Below, in pieces: positions 1-8,595 of a stretch of 13,444 bases of DNA. The stretch comes from Aliarcobacter sp. (GTDB lineage Bacteria; Campylobacterota; Campylobacteria; Campylobacterales; Arcobacteraceae), in assembly GCA_017996075.1 (NCBI GenBank), contig JAGOHQ010000008.1, forward strand, positions 1 to 13,444, read 5' to 3'. The position numbers and the translations under genes were made by a program. How positions within the stretch are numbered: position 1 is the stretch's first letter; the number at the start of each line of letters is the position of its first letter. The notes beneath the pieces are model-generated. The model made no database searches and was not told where the DNA came from. It saw nothing but the letters and a program-made list of their open reading frames with translations.

Positions 1-53
1 TTGAGTTAGGTGTAAAAATTTTAAGTGAAGATGAAATGAATTCAATAGTGTGA
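1..53 (+). CDS. ligA: C-terminal end of DNA ligase (LigA-like), partial
   Basis: Only the last 16 codons are inside the window, read from base 3 to a TGA at 51-53; the other two forward frames hit stops at once or almost at once. The tail reads ELGVKILSEDEMNSIV. It resembles the end of the BRCT domain of NAD-dependent DNA ligase, where a helix with a (K/Q)ELGI/V-x-(V/I)-(I/L)-x-E-x-E-(M/F) pattern closes the protein (E. coli LigA ends QELGIEVIDEAEMLRLLGS). LigA seals nicks during replication and repair using NAD. The match is short and made from memory, so another BRCT-ended protein is possible. No strong terminator follows, only an AT-only 14-base palindrome at 75-88. Confidence 0.5.
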   Translation, partial: ELGVKILSEDEMNSIV

Positions 54-227
54 ATTATTGTAAAAAAAATTATCTAATTTTAAAATTAATTGTTATTTTA
101 ATTTAATTTTAAGTTTATTGGCTATAACATTGCCTCTTTGAAAAACAGCAAGAACTGAATTTTATCTCTAAAAATTTTAACTTATAGATAAAGTTATTAC
201 AGAAAATATCTTATTTGAGGGAGTTTA
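54..227. other. AT-rich intergenic region before the small ORF
   Basis: This gap separates the ligase tail from the next gene. It holds a perfect but AT-only palindrome at 75-88 (TAATTTTAAAATTA), which could be a weak end-of-transcript hairpin. It also holds a sigma-54-type promoter match at 118-134 and an imperfect inverted repeat (TTATCT at 162-167, AGATAA at 186-191). No further coding capacity is visible. Confidence 0.6.
118..134 (+). promoter_or_regulatory. Candidate sigma-54 (RpoN) promoter, -24/-12 type
   Basis: The sequence TTGGC at 118-122 is followed by TTGC at 130-133. The GG (120-121) and GC (132-133) doublets are separated by exactly 10 bases, the spacing required by sigma-54. 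It reads toward the small ORF and chemoreceptor, and the predicted start would be near 145, giving a leader of about 80 bases. The same stretch contains TATAAC (123-128), a mediocre sigma-70 -10, so a vegetative promoter is the alternative. Whether this genome encodes RpoN cannot be seen here. Confidence 0.4.
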
Positions 228-371
228 ATGTATAAAAAACTCTTACAACTAATAAAATTTCTAGAGAATGAAAACTCAAAATGTAAATATGATACAAATA
301 AAATATCAAAAAGAATTATTTTAAAAGATATTTTAAATAAACTTCATGAATTACGACAAATTGCAAAATAA
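228..371 (+). CDS. Small basic protein of unknown function, 47 aa
   Basis: An ATG at 228 follows GAGGGAG at 217-223, a good Shine-Dalgarno site with a four-base gap, and the frame stays open for 47 codons to TAA at 369-371. The product begins MYKKLLQLIKFLENENSK and is rich in Lys, Ile and Leu, with one Cys near residue 19. It looks amphipathic and helical, with no signal peptide or membrane span. It lies 33 bases upstream of the chemoreceptor on the same strand, so the two are probably cotranscribed. I recognise no family. The strong ribosome site argues for translation, but a chance ORF in AT-rich DNA cannot be excluded. Confidence 0.5.
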   Translation: MYKKLLQLIKFLENENSKCKYDTNKISKRIILKDILNKLHELRQIAK

Positions 372-404
372 ATCAAAAAATAAAAAACCTCATAAGGATA
401 ATAA

Positions 405-2381
405 ATGTTAAAAAGTTTAGATACAAGAAAGAAGTTATACTTTTTCCCAATATTGTTTATGTTAATAGCTGTTATTTCAAGTATTATTTATTTATATTTT
501 ATTGATATAGCTCATAAAAGAAATGCAGCAGCATTAACAACTGAAAAATTTGTTTTGGATATAGCAAAAACTAGAATATCAGTTTATCAATTTTTAAGAA
601 CAGCAACTCCAAATAATGAAAATATTGTGATTGAAAATATTGAATTCTTAAAAAATAGTTTAGCAGAGAGTTCAAAAAGTTTCATAAATGTAAAAAATAA
701 AGAGTTGGCATCTAAAACTCTCACTTTGATTGATAAATATGTTGAACTATTTAAAGTTTTTTCAAAAGATAAGATTGAAGATTATAATAACAATATTTTA
801 CAAGAAAGCGATACTATAAAACAAAATATCTCTTCTATGGTAAAAATTGGATTAGAGATGGAAGAGAATATTCATAAAATAAATAAATCTGCTATGGAAT
901 TAAGAGATGAAGCTTATTTAAATTTAGACACAAATTTGATGATAATAATAACAATAGCAACAATTTTATTTATAGTTATATCTGTTTTAGTAGCAAATAA
1001 TATAATTAACTCTTTAAATAGTTTCAAAGATGGACTTTTAGGATTTTTTGCATATTTAAATAGAGAAGATTCAAATACAACTCTTTTAGACGAAAGCAAT
1101 AAAGACGAATTTGGTCAAATGGCGAAAGTAGTAAATGTAAATATTTTAAAAACAAAAGCAGGAATAGAAGAAGATAGAAAATTAATTGATGAAACGATTT
1201 CAGTTTTAGGAGAGTTTGAACAAGGAGATTTAAGCCAAAGATTAAATACAAAAGTTTCAAATCCAGCCTTAATGCAACTTTCAACAGTTATAAATGGAAT
1301 GGGAGATGTATTAGAGAAAAATATTGAAAATATTTTAGATGTTTTAGAAAAATACTCTTCTTATAACTACTTAAATAAAGTATCTACAAATGGTTTAAAA
1401 GAACAACTTTTGGCTTTGGCAAATGGTGTAAACAGTTTGGGTGATTCAGTTACTTCAATGTTAAAAGAGAATAAATCAAATGGTCTTACATTAGAACAAA
1501 GTTCTAATGTACTTTTATTAAATGTAGATAAACTAAACCTAAGCTCAAATGAAGCAGCAGCTTCACTTGAAGAAACAGCAGCAGCTCTTGAAGAGATAAC
1601 TAGTAATATTAGAAACAATACAGAGAGTATTGCAAAAATGTCTATGCTTTCAAATGGTGTTACAAAAGCAGTAAATGAAGGTCAAGCTATGGCTAATCAA
1701 ACTACAACTGCAATGGATGAGATAAATGTTCAAGTTAATCTTGTAAATGAAGCTATTGGGGTTATAGATAATATTGCATTTCAAACAAATATTCTAAGTC
1801 TAAATGCAGCTGTTGAAGCTGCAACTGCAGGAGAAGCTGGAAAAGGATTTGCAGTTGTTGCTCAAGAAGTAAGAAATCTAGCAACAAGAAGTGCAGAAGC
1901 TGCAAAAGAGATAAAAGCAATAGTAGAAAGAGCAACAGTAAAAGCAAATGAAGGTAAAAATATTGCTACAAATATGATTGATGGATATAAAAACCTAAAC
2001 AGTAATATATCTTCAACAATGAATTTAATATCTGATATTGAAAATGCTAGCAAAGAACAACTTCTTGGAATTGAACAGATAAATGATGCAGTAAATCAGC
2101 TTGACCAACAAACACAACAAAATGCAATGATAGCTAGTCAATCACACGATATTGCTCTAAGTACAGATGAGATAGCAAAACTAATAGTTTCAGATGCAAA
2201 CCAAAAAGAGTTTGAAGGAAAAAATGAAGTAAAAGCAAAAGATGCAGGGATAAAAAAAGAGGTAAAAGAGCATATAATAGCTTCAACACCTAAAAAAATA
2301 ATCAAAACTTCAAAACCAAATATTAACTCTACAAAAGAGATAACAAGCAGTTCAAGTAACGACGAATGGGAAAGCTTCTAA
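405..2381 (+). CDS. Methyl-accepting chemotaxis protein with tandem HAMP-like segments
   Basis: This is a transmembrane chemoreceptor of 658 residues that would signal to CheA/CheW. Residues 11-33 form TM1, 34-176 a mostly helical periplasmic sensor domain with no family I can name, and 177-200 TM2. Three HAMP-like segments follow, at about 200-253 ([11 protein letters not shown]), 255-307 (GDLSQRL, INGM) and 308-355. The kinase-control hairpin is clear, with its tip around 453-490 ([29 protein letters not shown]). A methylation-type motif [10 protein letters not shown] lies at 385-394, around E389/E390. A Lys/Ser-rich linker at about 596-653 ends in EWESF, which fits a CheR/CheB-binding pentapeptide. 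AAGGA at 394-398 lies six bases before the ATG and supports this start. The ligand is unknown. Confidence 0.95.
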   Translation: MLKSLDTRKKLYFFPILFMLIAVISSIIYLYFIDIAHKRNAAALTTEKFVLDIAKTRISVYQFLRTATPNNENIVIENIEFLKNSLAESSKSFINVKNKELASKTLTLIDKYVELFKVFSKDKIEDYNNNILQESDTIKQNISSMVKIGLEMEENIHKINKSAMELRDEAYLNLDTNLMIIITIATILFIVISVLVANNIINSLNSFKDGLLGFFAYLNREDSNTTLLDESNKDEFGQMAKVVNVNILKTKAGIEEDRKLIDETISVLGEFEQGDLSQRLNTKVSNPALMQLSTVINGMGDVLEKNIENILDVLEKYSSYNYLNKVSTNGLKEQLLALANGVNSLGDSVTSMLKENKSNGLTLEQSSNVLLLNVDKLNLSSNEAAASLEETAAALEEITSNIRNNTESIAKMSMLSNGVTKAVNEGQAMANQTTTAMDEINVQVNLVNEAIGVIDNIAFQTNILSLNAAVEAATAGEAGKGFAVVAQEVRNLATRSAEAAKEIKAIVERATVKANEGKNIATNMIDGYKNLNSNISSTMNLISDIENASKEQLLGIEQINDAVNQLDQQTQQNAMIASQSHDIALSTDEIAKLIVSDANQKEFEGKNEVKAKDAGIKKEVKEHIIASTPKKIIKTSKPNINSTKEITSSSSNDEWESF

Positions 2382-2394
2382 ATTCTCTTTTTAT

Positions 2395-2420
2395 CACCTA
2401 TAGCAAAAATGCTGTAGGTG
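2395..2420. other. Hairpin just after the chemoreceptor stop codon
   Basis: CACCTATAGC (2395-2404) pairs with GCTGTAGGTG (2411-2420) around a six-base loop, giving ten pairs including one G-U. It starts 13 bases after the MCP stop codon. No T-run follows on either strand, so it is not a standard intrinsic terminator. It may protect the mRNA 3' end or act together with the terminator that begins ten bases further on. Confidence 0.5.
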
Positions 2421-2430
2421 GGTTTAAAAC

Positions 2431-2466
2431 AAAAAAAGCCTAGATTTTTTAAATCTAGGCTTTTTT
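2431..2466. terminator. Bidirectional intrinsic terminator between MCP gene and guaB
   Basis: A perfect 11-bp stem, AGCCTAGATTT (2437-2447) with AAATCTAGGCT (2451-2461), closes a three-base loop. It is flanked by seven A on the left and six T on the right, so it works as a terminator on both strands. It sits between the convergent chemoreceptor and guaB genes. Confidence 0.9.
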
Positions 2467-2489
2467 ATAATTTCAAATACTAATATATT

Positions 2490-3944
<1,455 letters not shown>

Positions 3945-3958
3945 CTAATTATATTTTA

Positions 3959-5317
3959 TTATTTTGTATATTTTACAGCTTTTTCCATAGATAAAGCACC
4001 ATCAAATAAAGTTTGTTCTTCATAACTATTTGCAATTAACTGAAGTCCTATTGGAAGTCCTTCTTTATCTTTTGCAACAGGTAAACTAATAGCTGGAAGC
4101 CCTGCTAAGTTTACACCAATCGTATATATATCTGCTAAATACATCTCTAAAGCATTTGAGTATGAGCCAAATTTTGGAGCAGTAGTTGGAGCAACTGGAG
4201 ATAAAATTAAATCAGAATTTTCAAAAATTTTATCAAATTCAGCTTTTATAAGACTTCTTACTTTTTGAGCTTGTATATAGTAAGCATCATAATATCCTGA
4301 ACTTAATACAAAAGAACCTAGCATAATTCTTTTTTTAACTTCATATCCAAAACCTTGAGTTTTTGTATCTACATACATATCTTTTAGGTTTCCATCACCT
4401 TTTCTTGCACCATATCTAACACCATCAAATCTAGCTAAATTTGCACTTGCTTCTGCTGCTGCAATAATATAATATGTTGAAATTATTTTATTTGTGTCTA
4501 TCATATTTGCATGAACAATTTTGTGTCCTTGCTCTTTTAAAAGTTCAACTGTTTTATTAAATGCAGTTTGTATTTCACTAGAAGCTTGAGTGACAAAGTT
4601 ATCAATAACTGTAATTGTAAATTTTTTATTACTATCTAAATTTGGAGTAACTTTTTTATAATCAATATTTGCACTAGTAGAGTCTTTTTCATCATATCCA
4701 GCAATTATGTCATATAAAATCGCAGCATCTTCAACATTTTGAGTAATTGGTCCACATTGATCTAAAGAAGACGAGTAAGCAACTATTCCATATCTTGAAA
4801 CTCTTCCATAAGTTGGTTTCATTCCAACAACACCACAATAAGCCGCTGGTTGTCTAATACTTCCACCTGTATCTGTTCCCAAAGCTGCAATAGCAATTCC
4901 TGCAGCAACAGCAGCTGCACTTCCACCACTACTTCCACCTGGAATTCTTGAATTATCAACAGGATTTAAAGTTTTTCCATGAGCTGAACTCTCTGTAGAG
5001 CTTCCCATTGCAAACTCATCCATATTTGTAAATCCAAAAGGACTTAATCCTGAACTTTCTAATTTTTCGATAACAGTTGCATTAAAAGGAGAAATATAAC
5101 CTTTTAAAATATTACTAGAACAATCAAGTTCCCAATTTTTAACATTTATATTGTTTTTAATAGCTATTGGAATTCCATTTCCATAACTATAAATATCTTT
5201 ATTTTTTAACTGCTCAATATAAGCGCCAACATTACTATTTTTTATTTTTATTTTTAAATCATCTTTTAATTTTTCTATATCTTCACTACTTAATTTGAGT
5301 GCTTCTTTTAAAGTCAT
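3959..5317 (-). CDS. gatA: Asp-tRNA(Asn)/Glu-tRNA(Gln) amidotransferase subunit A
   Basis: GatA is the glutaminase subunit of GatCAB. It releases ammonia from glutamine, which GatB uses to amidate mischarged Glu-tRNA(Gln) and, in some bacteria, Asp-tRNA(Asn). The 452-residue protein carries the amidase signature: Lys54 (AIKNN), cis-Ser129 in PGGSSGGSAAAVAAG, and nucleophile Ser153 in GTDTGGSIRQPAA. The spacing between these equals that of the Staphylococcus enzyme as I recall it. AGGAGA at 5326-5331 lies eight bases before the ATG. gatB and gatC are not adjacent. The gene has its own upstream gap after the rplQ terminator and probably shares a transcript with guaB; gatA-guaB adjacency is also known from Campylobacter. 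Confidence 0.96.
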   Translation of the reverse strand: MTLKEALKLSSEDIEKLKDDLKIKIKNSNVGAYIEQLKNKDIYSYGNGIPIAIKNNINVKNWELDCSSNILKGYISPFNATVIEKLESSGLSPFGFTNMDEFAMGSSTESSAHGKTLNPVDNSRIPGGSSGGSAAAVAAGIAIAALGTDTGGSIRQPAAYCGVVGMKPTYGRVSRYGIVAYSSSLDQCGPITQNVEDAAILYDIIAGYDEKDSTSANIDYKKVTPNLDSNKKFTITVIDNFVTQASSEIQTAFNKTVELLKEQGHKIVHANMIDTNKIISTYYIIAAAEASANLARFDGVRYGARKGDGNLKDMYVDTKTQGFGYEVKKRIMLGSFVLSSGYYDAYYIQAQKVRSLIKAEFDKIFENSDLILSPVAPTTAPKFGSYSNALEMYLADIYTIGVNLAGLPAISLPVAKDKEGLPIGLQLIANSYEEQTLFDGALSMEKAVKYTK

Positions 5318-5344
5318 AAACTGCTTCTCCTAAGATTTCTAGGT

Positions 5345-5364
5345 ATAATAAACGCCTGATTTTA
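5345..5364 (-). promoter_or_regulatory. Weak candidate promoter for gatA-guaB
   Basis: Because the alpha operon terminates at 5439-5466, gatA needs its own promoter. On the minus strand, TATTAT (5350-5345) and TAAAAT (5364-5359) each match the -10 box in five of six positions. The first would give a leader of about 20 bases that includes the AGGAGA ribosome site. No convincing -35 is seen. A perfect TATAAT at 5344-5349 on plus points the wrong way. Confidence 0.3.
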
Positions 5365-5438
5365 TCTAAATTTTGTTTAAAAAAAGTGTAAGTGGATTTT
5401 GTAAGGTTACTTTTTGGGGAAATAATAGTCTTTTGAAA

Positions 5439-5466
5439 TAAAAAAAGGGATAGTTTCCTATCCCTT
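5439..5466 (-). terminator. Intrinsic terminator of the alpha operon
   Basis: AAGGGATAG (5445-5453) pairs with CTATCCCTT (5458-5466) across a TTTC loop. On the minus strand the stem is followed by a run of T (the A-run ending at 5446 on plus). It begins six bases after the rplQ stop codon and ends the ribosomal transcript ahead of gatA. Confidence 0.9.
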
Positions 5467-5472
5467 GAAAGA

Positions 5473-5823
5473 TTAAATGAAAGAGATAAATGCCATTGGA
5501 GTAGCATCACCTTTTCTTATTCTTGTTTTAATAATAGATGTATACCCACCATTTCTACCTTCGTATTTTGGTGCTATTTCATTTATTAATTTTTTAGTAG
5601 CTTCTTTGCTTTGTAGTGCAGCAAATACATATCTATGTGTATTTAAATCAGCATTTCTAGCAGATGTTACTAATTTCTCAATATATCTTTTTAGTTCTTT
5701 TGCTTTTGGAACAGTTGTTTCAATTTTTTCTCTCTCAATAATTGCAATTGCTAAATTTTTTAACAATGCTTTTCTATGAGCAGAAGTTCTATTTAACTTT
5801 CTATAACCGTGCTTATGTCTCAT
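5473..5823 (-). CDS. rplQ: 50S ribosomal protein L17
   Basis: L17 is a large-subunit protein located near the polypeptide exit tunnel. The 116-residue product starts [25 protein letters not shown], the typical L17 N-terminus, and continues with the conserved [19 protein letters not shown] and [12 protein letters not shown] end. The length is normal for bacteria without a C-terminal extension. AAGGG at 5830-5834 lies six bases before the ATG. It is the last gene of the alpha operon, 14 bases after rpoA, with the terminator just beyond its stop. Confidence 0.97.
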   Translation of the reverse strand: MRHKHGYRKLNRTSAHRKALLKNLAIAIIEREKIETTVPKAKELKRYIEKLVTSARNADLNTHRYVFAALQSKEATKKLINEIAPKYEGRNGGYTSIIKTRIRKGDATPMAFISFI

Positions 5824-5837
5824 ATTAAACCCTTAAT

Positions 5838-6836
5838 TTATGCTTTTAATTGCTCTAATTTTCTTCTTAAAGAAGAAGCAATATTTTCTGGAAGTGTATT
5901 TTCAACTGGATAACCTAATGACTCTAACTTTTCAGCTATTTCATTATAAGATTTTGTTCCAAGGTTTTTGATATTTTTAACTTCAACTTCACTCATAAGT
6001 ACTAACTCACCTAAATATTTAATTCCATTTCTATCTAAAGCATTGTAGCTTCTAGCAGTTAAGTTTAAATCTTCGATTTTTACAACTAAATCTTTAAGCT
6101 CAACATTATCATCACTTGTATCACTAATTGATACTTCTGATAAATCAAAAACTTTATTAAATACTGACATTTGTGAATACATAACACTAACAGCTTCTTT
6201 AAATGCAGTAATTGGACTAATTTGTCCATTTGTAAGTACATTAAATACAGCTTTTTCAAAGTTTGGATTATCTTCAACCAACATTTTTTCAATACTATAA
6301 ACAACTTTTCTAACTGGAGTAAAGAAAGCGTCAATTGGTATGAAATCAGATCCAACGATATCTCTAATATCTTCAGATGGCATATATCCAATACCTTTTT
6401 GAATAATAACTGTAAAATTTAAATTACAATCACTATTTATAGTTGCTAAATGCTCATCTGTTGATACAACATCAACTTCAGAGTTAATTAAATCTTCACC
6501 TTTAATATCTCTAGGCCCGTTAAAAGAGTACTCAACAGAAACCTGATTTTTATCACCATTTATTTTAAATCTCATATTTTTAAGATTTATAACAAACATA
6601 GCAACATCTTCAAGCATTCCTCTTAATGAGTCAAACTCATGAGTTACGCTTTCAATTTTAACAGCAATTGGTGCATAACCAACAGATGAACTTAAAAGTA
6701 ATCTTCTTAACGGATGAGCTAAAGTTATCGCAAATCCATCTTCAAATGGATAAGCTGTAATTTTAGCTTCATTAGCACTAATAGCCTCAATTTCAACTTC
6801 AGTTGGTAAAAACGGAGTTTCTGCAAACTTTTTCAT
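5838..6836 (-). CDS. rpoA: DNA-directed RNA polymerase subunit alpha
   Basis: The alpha dimer nucleates RNA polymerase assembly, and its C-terminal domain binds UP elements and activators. The 332-residue protein has the N-terminal assembly domain (about 1-235), a flexible acidic linker (SDTSDDN, about 238-244) and a C-terminal helix-hairpin domain (about 250-320). DNA-contact positions match those of E. coli: Arg262, Asn265, Gly293, Lys295, Ser296 and Glu299 in LTARSYNAL and NLGTKSYNEI. The usual TLGNALRR segment reads TLAHPLRR here. AAGG at 6843-6846 is six bases before the ATG. It is cotranscribed between rpsD (17-base gap) and rplQ. Confidence 0.98.
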   Translation of the reverse strand: MKKFAETPFLPTEVEIEAISANEAKITAYPFEDGFAITLAHPLRRLLLSSSVGYAPIAVKIESVTHEFDSLRGMLEDVAMFVINLKNMRFKINGDKNQVSVEYSFNGPRDIKGEDLINSEVDVVSTDEHLATINSDCNLNFTVIIQKGIGYMPSEDIRDIVGSDFIPIDAFFTPVRKVVYSIEKMLVEDNPNFEKAVFNVLTNGQISPITAFKEAVSVMYSQMSVFNKVFDLSEVSISDTSDDNVELKDLVVKIEDLNLTARSYNALDRNGIKYLGELVLMSEVEVKNIKNLGTKSYNEIAEKLESLGYPVENTLPENIASSLRRKLEQLKA

Positions 6837-6853
6837 TGGCTACCTTTTATTTT

Positions 6854-7480
6854 TTATTTAGAGTATAACTCAACAATTAATCTCTCTTCAACCGGAATAA
6901 CTATCTCTTCTCTAGCAGGTATTCTTGTGAAAATTCCAAATACTTTATCTTTATCCACATTTACCCAATCAACCATACCTGTTTGATTTGTAAGCTCGAT
7001 AGCTCTTTTGATTTGTGGATTATTTTTAGATTTTTCTCTAATCTCAATTTTTTGTCCAGGTTTTACTATGTATGATGGAATATCAACTTTTTTACCATCT
7101 ACTAAAACATGTCCATGAGTTGTTATTTGTCTAGCAAATGCTCTAGTTGTAGCAAATCCCATTCTATAAACAACATTGTCTAATCTTTGTTCAATTAGAG
7201 TAATTAAAATTGTTCCTGTATTTCCTTCTCTTCTAACTGCTTCTTTGAAGTAGTTACTGAATTGTTTTTCAGAAATACCATACATAAATTTAACTTTTTG
7301 TTTTTCTCTTAATTGTAATCCATACTCAGAAATTTTAGTTCTTCTTTGTCCATGTTGTCCTGGAGCAAATGGTCTTTTTTCTAAAGCACTTTTACCTGAA
7401 AGTCTTCTCTCACCTTTTAAACCAAGGTCTGCTTCAAGTCTTCTTTCGATTTTTTCTACTGGTCCTCTATATCTTGCCAT
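6854..7480 (-). CDS. rpsD: 30S ribosomal protein S4
   Basis: S4 is a primary 16S rRNA binding protein that starts small-subunit assembly; in E. coli it also represses the alpha operon. The 208-residue product begins [27 protein letters not shown] and has the S4 RNA-binding domain at about 97-160 ([21 protein letters not shown], then [14 protein letters not shown]). The N-terminus lacks the four-cysteine zinc knuckle found in some S4 proteins, so this is the zinc-free type. AAGGAG at 7487-7492 overlaps the rpsK stop codon, which suggests coupled translation. Whether it autoregulates this operon is inference. Confidence 0.98.
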   Translation of the reverse strand: MARYRGPVEKIERRLEADLGLKGERRLSGKSALEKRPFAPGQHGQRRTKISEYGLQLREKQKVKFMYGISEKQFSNYFKEAVRREGNTGTILITLIEQRLDNVVYRMGFATTRAFARQITTHGHVLVDGKKVDIPSYIVKPGQKIEIREKSKNNPQIKRAIELTNQTGMVDWVNVDKDKVFGIFTRIPAREEIVIPVEERLIVELYSK

Positions 7481-7490
7481 ATTTTACTCC

Positions 7491-7883
7491 TTACACTCTT
7501 CTTCTTTTAGGAGGTCTACAACCATTGTGTGCTAATGGTGTAACATCTTTTAACCAAGTAACTCTAATCCCGTTAATAGCACCAACTGATTTAACAGCAG
7601 TATCTCTTCCAGAACCAGGACCTTGAATTTTAATTCCTACATTTTTAATTCCATGTTCCATTGCTTTTGCCATAGCATCTTCAACTGCAGCTTGAGCAGC
7701 AAATGGAGTTGATTTTTTAGAACCCTTGAACCCTAAGTTTCCAGCACTTGACCATGCTATTGCATTTCCCATGTTATCTGTAACTGTAACCATTGTATTA
7801 TTAAAACTTGCAGCTATATGAACGATACCGTCAGCAATATTTTTTCTTACAATTTTTTTTCTAGTAACTTTTCTTTTTGCCAT
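7491..7883 (-). CDS. rpsK: 30S ribosomal protein S11
   Basis: S11 lies on the small-subunit platform near the 3' end of 16S rRNA. The 130-residue protein has the core [23 protein letters not shown], then [17 protein letters not shown] and the universal tail [18 protein letters not shown]. The tail keeps the Asn-Gly pair that becomes isoaspartate in E. coli S11. AAGGA at 7890-7894 overlaps the end of rpsM, only nine bases upstream. Confidence 0.98.
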   Translation of the reverse strand: MAKRKVTRKKIVRKNIADGIVHIAASFNNTMVTVTDNMGNAIAWSSAGNLGFKGSKKSTPFAAQAAVEDAMAKAMEHGIKNVGIKIQGPGSGRDTAVKSVGAINGIRVTWLKDVTPLAHNGCRPPKRRRV

Positions 7884-7892
7884 TATCTATCC

Positions 7893-8261
7893 TTATTTAC
7901 TTGCTGCACCAATAGTTTTCTTTTTACCTTTTCTTGTTCTTGCATTAGTTTTAGTCTTTTGCCCTCTACAAGGTAAACCTTTTCTGTGTCTTAATCCTCT
8001 ATATGAACCTAAATCCATTAAAGACTTAATATCCATAGCAACTTTTTTTCTAAGATCCCCTTCTACTAAGTAGTTTTCTTGAATCTCTTTTCTAATTAAA
8101 GCAGCCTCATCTTCTGTTAATTCAAATGCTCTTTTGTTGAAATCAACTCCAGTAGCAGTTAAAATTAGTCTTGAATGGTGTAACCCAATTCCAAAGATGT
8201 ATGTTAAAGCATACTCCATTCTTTTTTTGTTTGGTAAATCAACACCCGCGATTCTTGCCAT
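7893..8261 (-). CDS. rpsM: 30S ribosomal protein S13
   Basis: S13 is in the head of the small subunit and makes bridges to the large subunit. The 122-residue product starts [26 protein letters not shown], the expected helix-two-turn-helix core. It ends in the basic tail [27 protein letters not shown] that contacts tRNA in the P site. The ribosome site AAGGA (8270-8274) lies inside the last codons of rpmJ, eight bases before the ATG. Confidence 0.98.
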   Translation of the reverse strand: MARIAGVDLPNKKRMEYALTYIFGIGLHHSRLILTATGVDFNKRAFELTEDEAALIRKEIQENYLVEGDLRKKVAMDIKSLMDLGSYRGLRHRKGLPCRGQKTKTNARTRKGKKKTIGAASK

Positions 8262-8266
8262 GTGTC

Positions 8267-8380
8267 TTATCCTTGTCTTTGTTTATGTTTTTTGTTTTCG
8301 CAGATTACTCTTACGATACCTCTTCTTTTGATAACTTTACATTTATCACACATTTTTTTAACTGAAGCTCTTACTTTCAT
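8267..8380 (-). CDS. rpmJ: 50S ribosomal protein L36, zinc-binding form
   Basis: This 37-codon gene reads [20 protein letters not shown], then [18 protein letters not shown]36 is the smallest bacterial large-subunit protein and folds around one zinc ion. All four ligands are present: Cys11, Cys14, Cys27 and His32 (C-x2-C-x12-C-x4-H). AAGGA at 8389-8393 is eight bases before the ATG. It is the first gene of the alpha operon, with rpsM six bases downstream. infA, which sits next to rpmJ in many bacteria, is not upstream here; a divergent gene is. Confidence 0.97.
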   Translation of the reverse strand: MKVRASVKKMCDKCKVIKRRGIVRVICENKKHKQRQG

Positions 8381-8404
8381 AAGTCTCGTCCTTCTTTGTT
8401 TGTG

Positions 8405-8448
8405 TTTTTCCAATTTTCAACAGGAAAAATCTAAAATAAAACTTTTCC
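8405..8448 (-). promoter_or_regulatory. Candidate regulatory hairpins in the alpha-operon leader
   Basis: In the minus-strand RNA, a GGAAAAGTTT segment (8448-8439) pairs with AGATTTTTCC (8432-8423) to form ten pairs with two G-U and a six-base loop. The same TTTTTCC (8429-8423) can instead pair with GGAAAAA (8411-8405), just before the rpmJ ribosome site. The two folds exclude each other. A role in S4-type feedback or attenuation is inference. Confidence 0.35.
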
Positions 8449-8522
8449 AACTCTCTATAAAATACAAATTTAATTGATTAATTTTACAAAAACTTCTTTC
8501 ATGGTTGAAAAAATGGAACTGC

Positions 8523-8528
8523 ATTATA
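8523..8528 (-). promoter_or_regulatory. rpmJ: Promoter -10 for the alpha operon
   Basis: On the minus strand a perfect TATAAT lies at 8528-8523 inside an AT-rich stretch. Transcription would start near 8516 and give a leader of about 135 bases ahead of rpmJ. No clear -35 is present, as is common in Campylobacterota. Confidence 0.5.
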
Positions 8529-8557
8529 TTTAATTATTACTTAAGGCTTGTTTAATA

Positions 8558-8566
8558 TGATATAAT
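8558..8566 (+). promoter_or_regulatory. Extended -10 promoter for the HIT gene
   Basis: TGATATAAT is a perfect extended -10 box (TGnTATAAT). The start would fall near 8573, leaving a leader of about 20 bases that includes the AGGAG ribosome site at 8586-8590. The -35 (TTACTT, near 8538) is weak. Confidence 0.65.
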
Positions 8567-8595
8567 TTTCAAGAATATAAATATTAGGAGAAAAT

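Larger units (their letters stand above)
8381..8595. other. Divergent intergenic region between rpmJ and the HIT gene
   Basis: This 215-base gap contains the alpha-operon leader (about 8381-8516 on minus), back-to-back promoters (8523-8566) and the HIT ribosome site AGGAG (8586-8590). No reading frame longer than about ten codons with a ribosome site was seen. Confidence 0.7.

Noticed and set aside
162-191. Inverted repeat TTATCT/AGATAA before the small ORF
   Set aside because: A six-base AT-rich arm with an 18-base gap is too weak to call a regulatory hairpin.
1762-1947. Leucine-rich minus-strand open frame inside the chemoreceptor gene
   Set aside because: It is the reverse of a Gln/Ala/Glu-rich coiled-coil coding sequence, has no ribosome site and no independent context. 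Other antisense frames in the MCP, rplQ, rpoA, rpsD and rpoD genes are the same kind of shadow.
5344-5349. Perfect plus-strand TATAAT between gatA and rplQ
   Set aside because: It points into the terminator region and the antisense strand of rplQ, with no plus-strand gene downstream; AT-rich DNA gives such matches by chance.
8473-8502. Nine-codon ORF (MKEVFVKLIN-like) in the alpha-operon leader
   Set aside because: No Shine-Dalgarno site precedes its ATG, and such short frames are expected by chance in AT-rich DNA.
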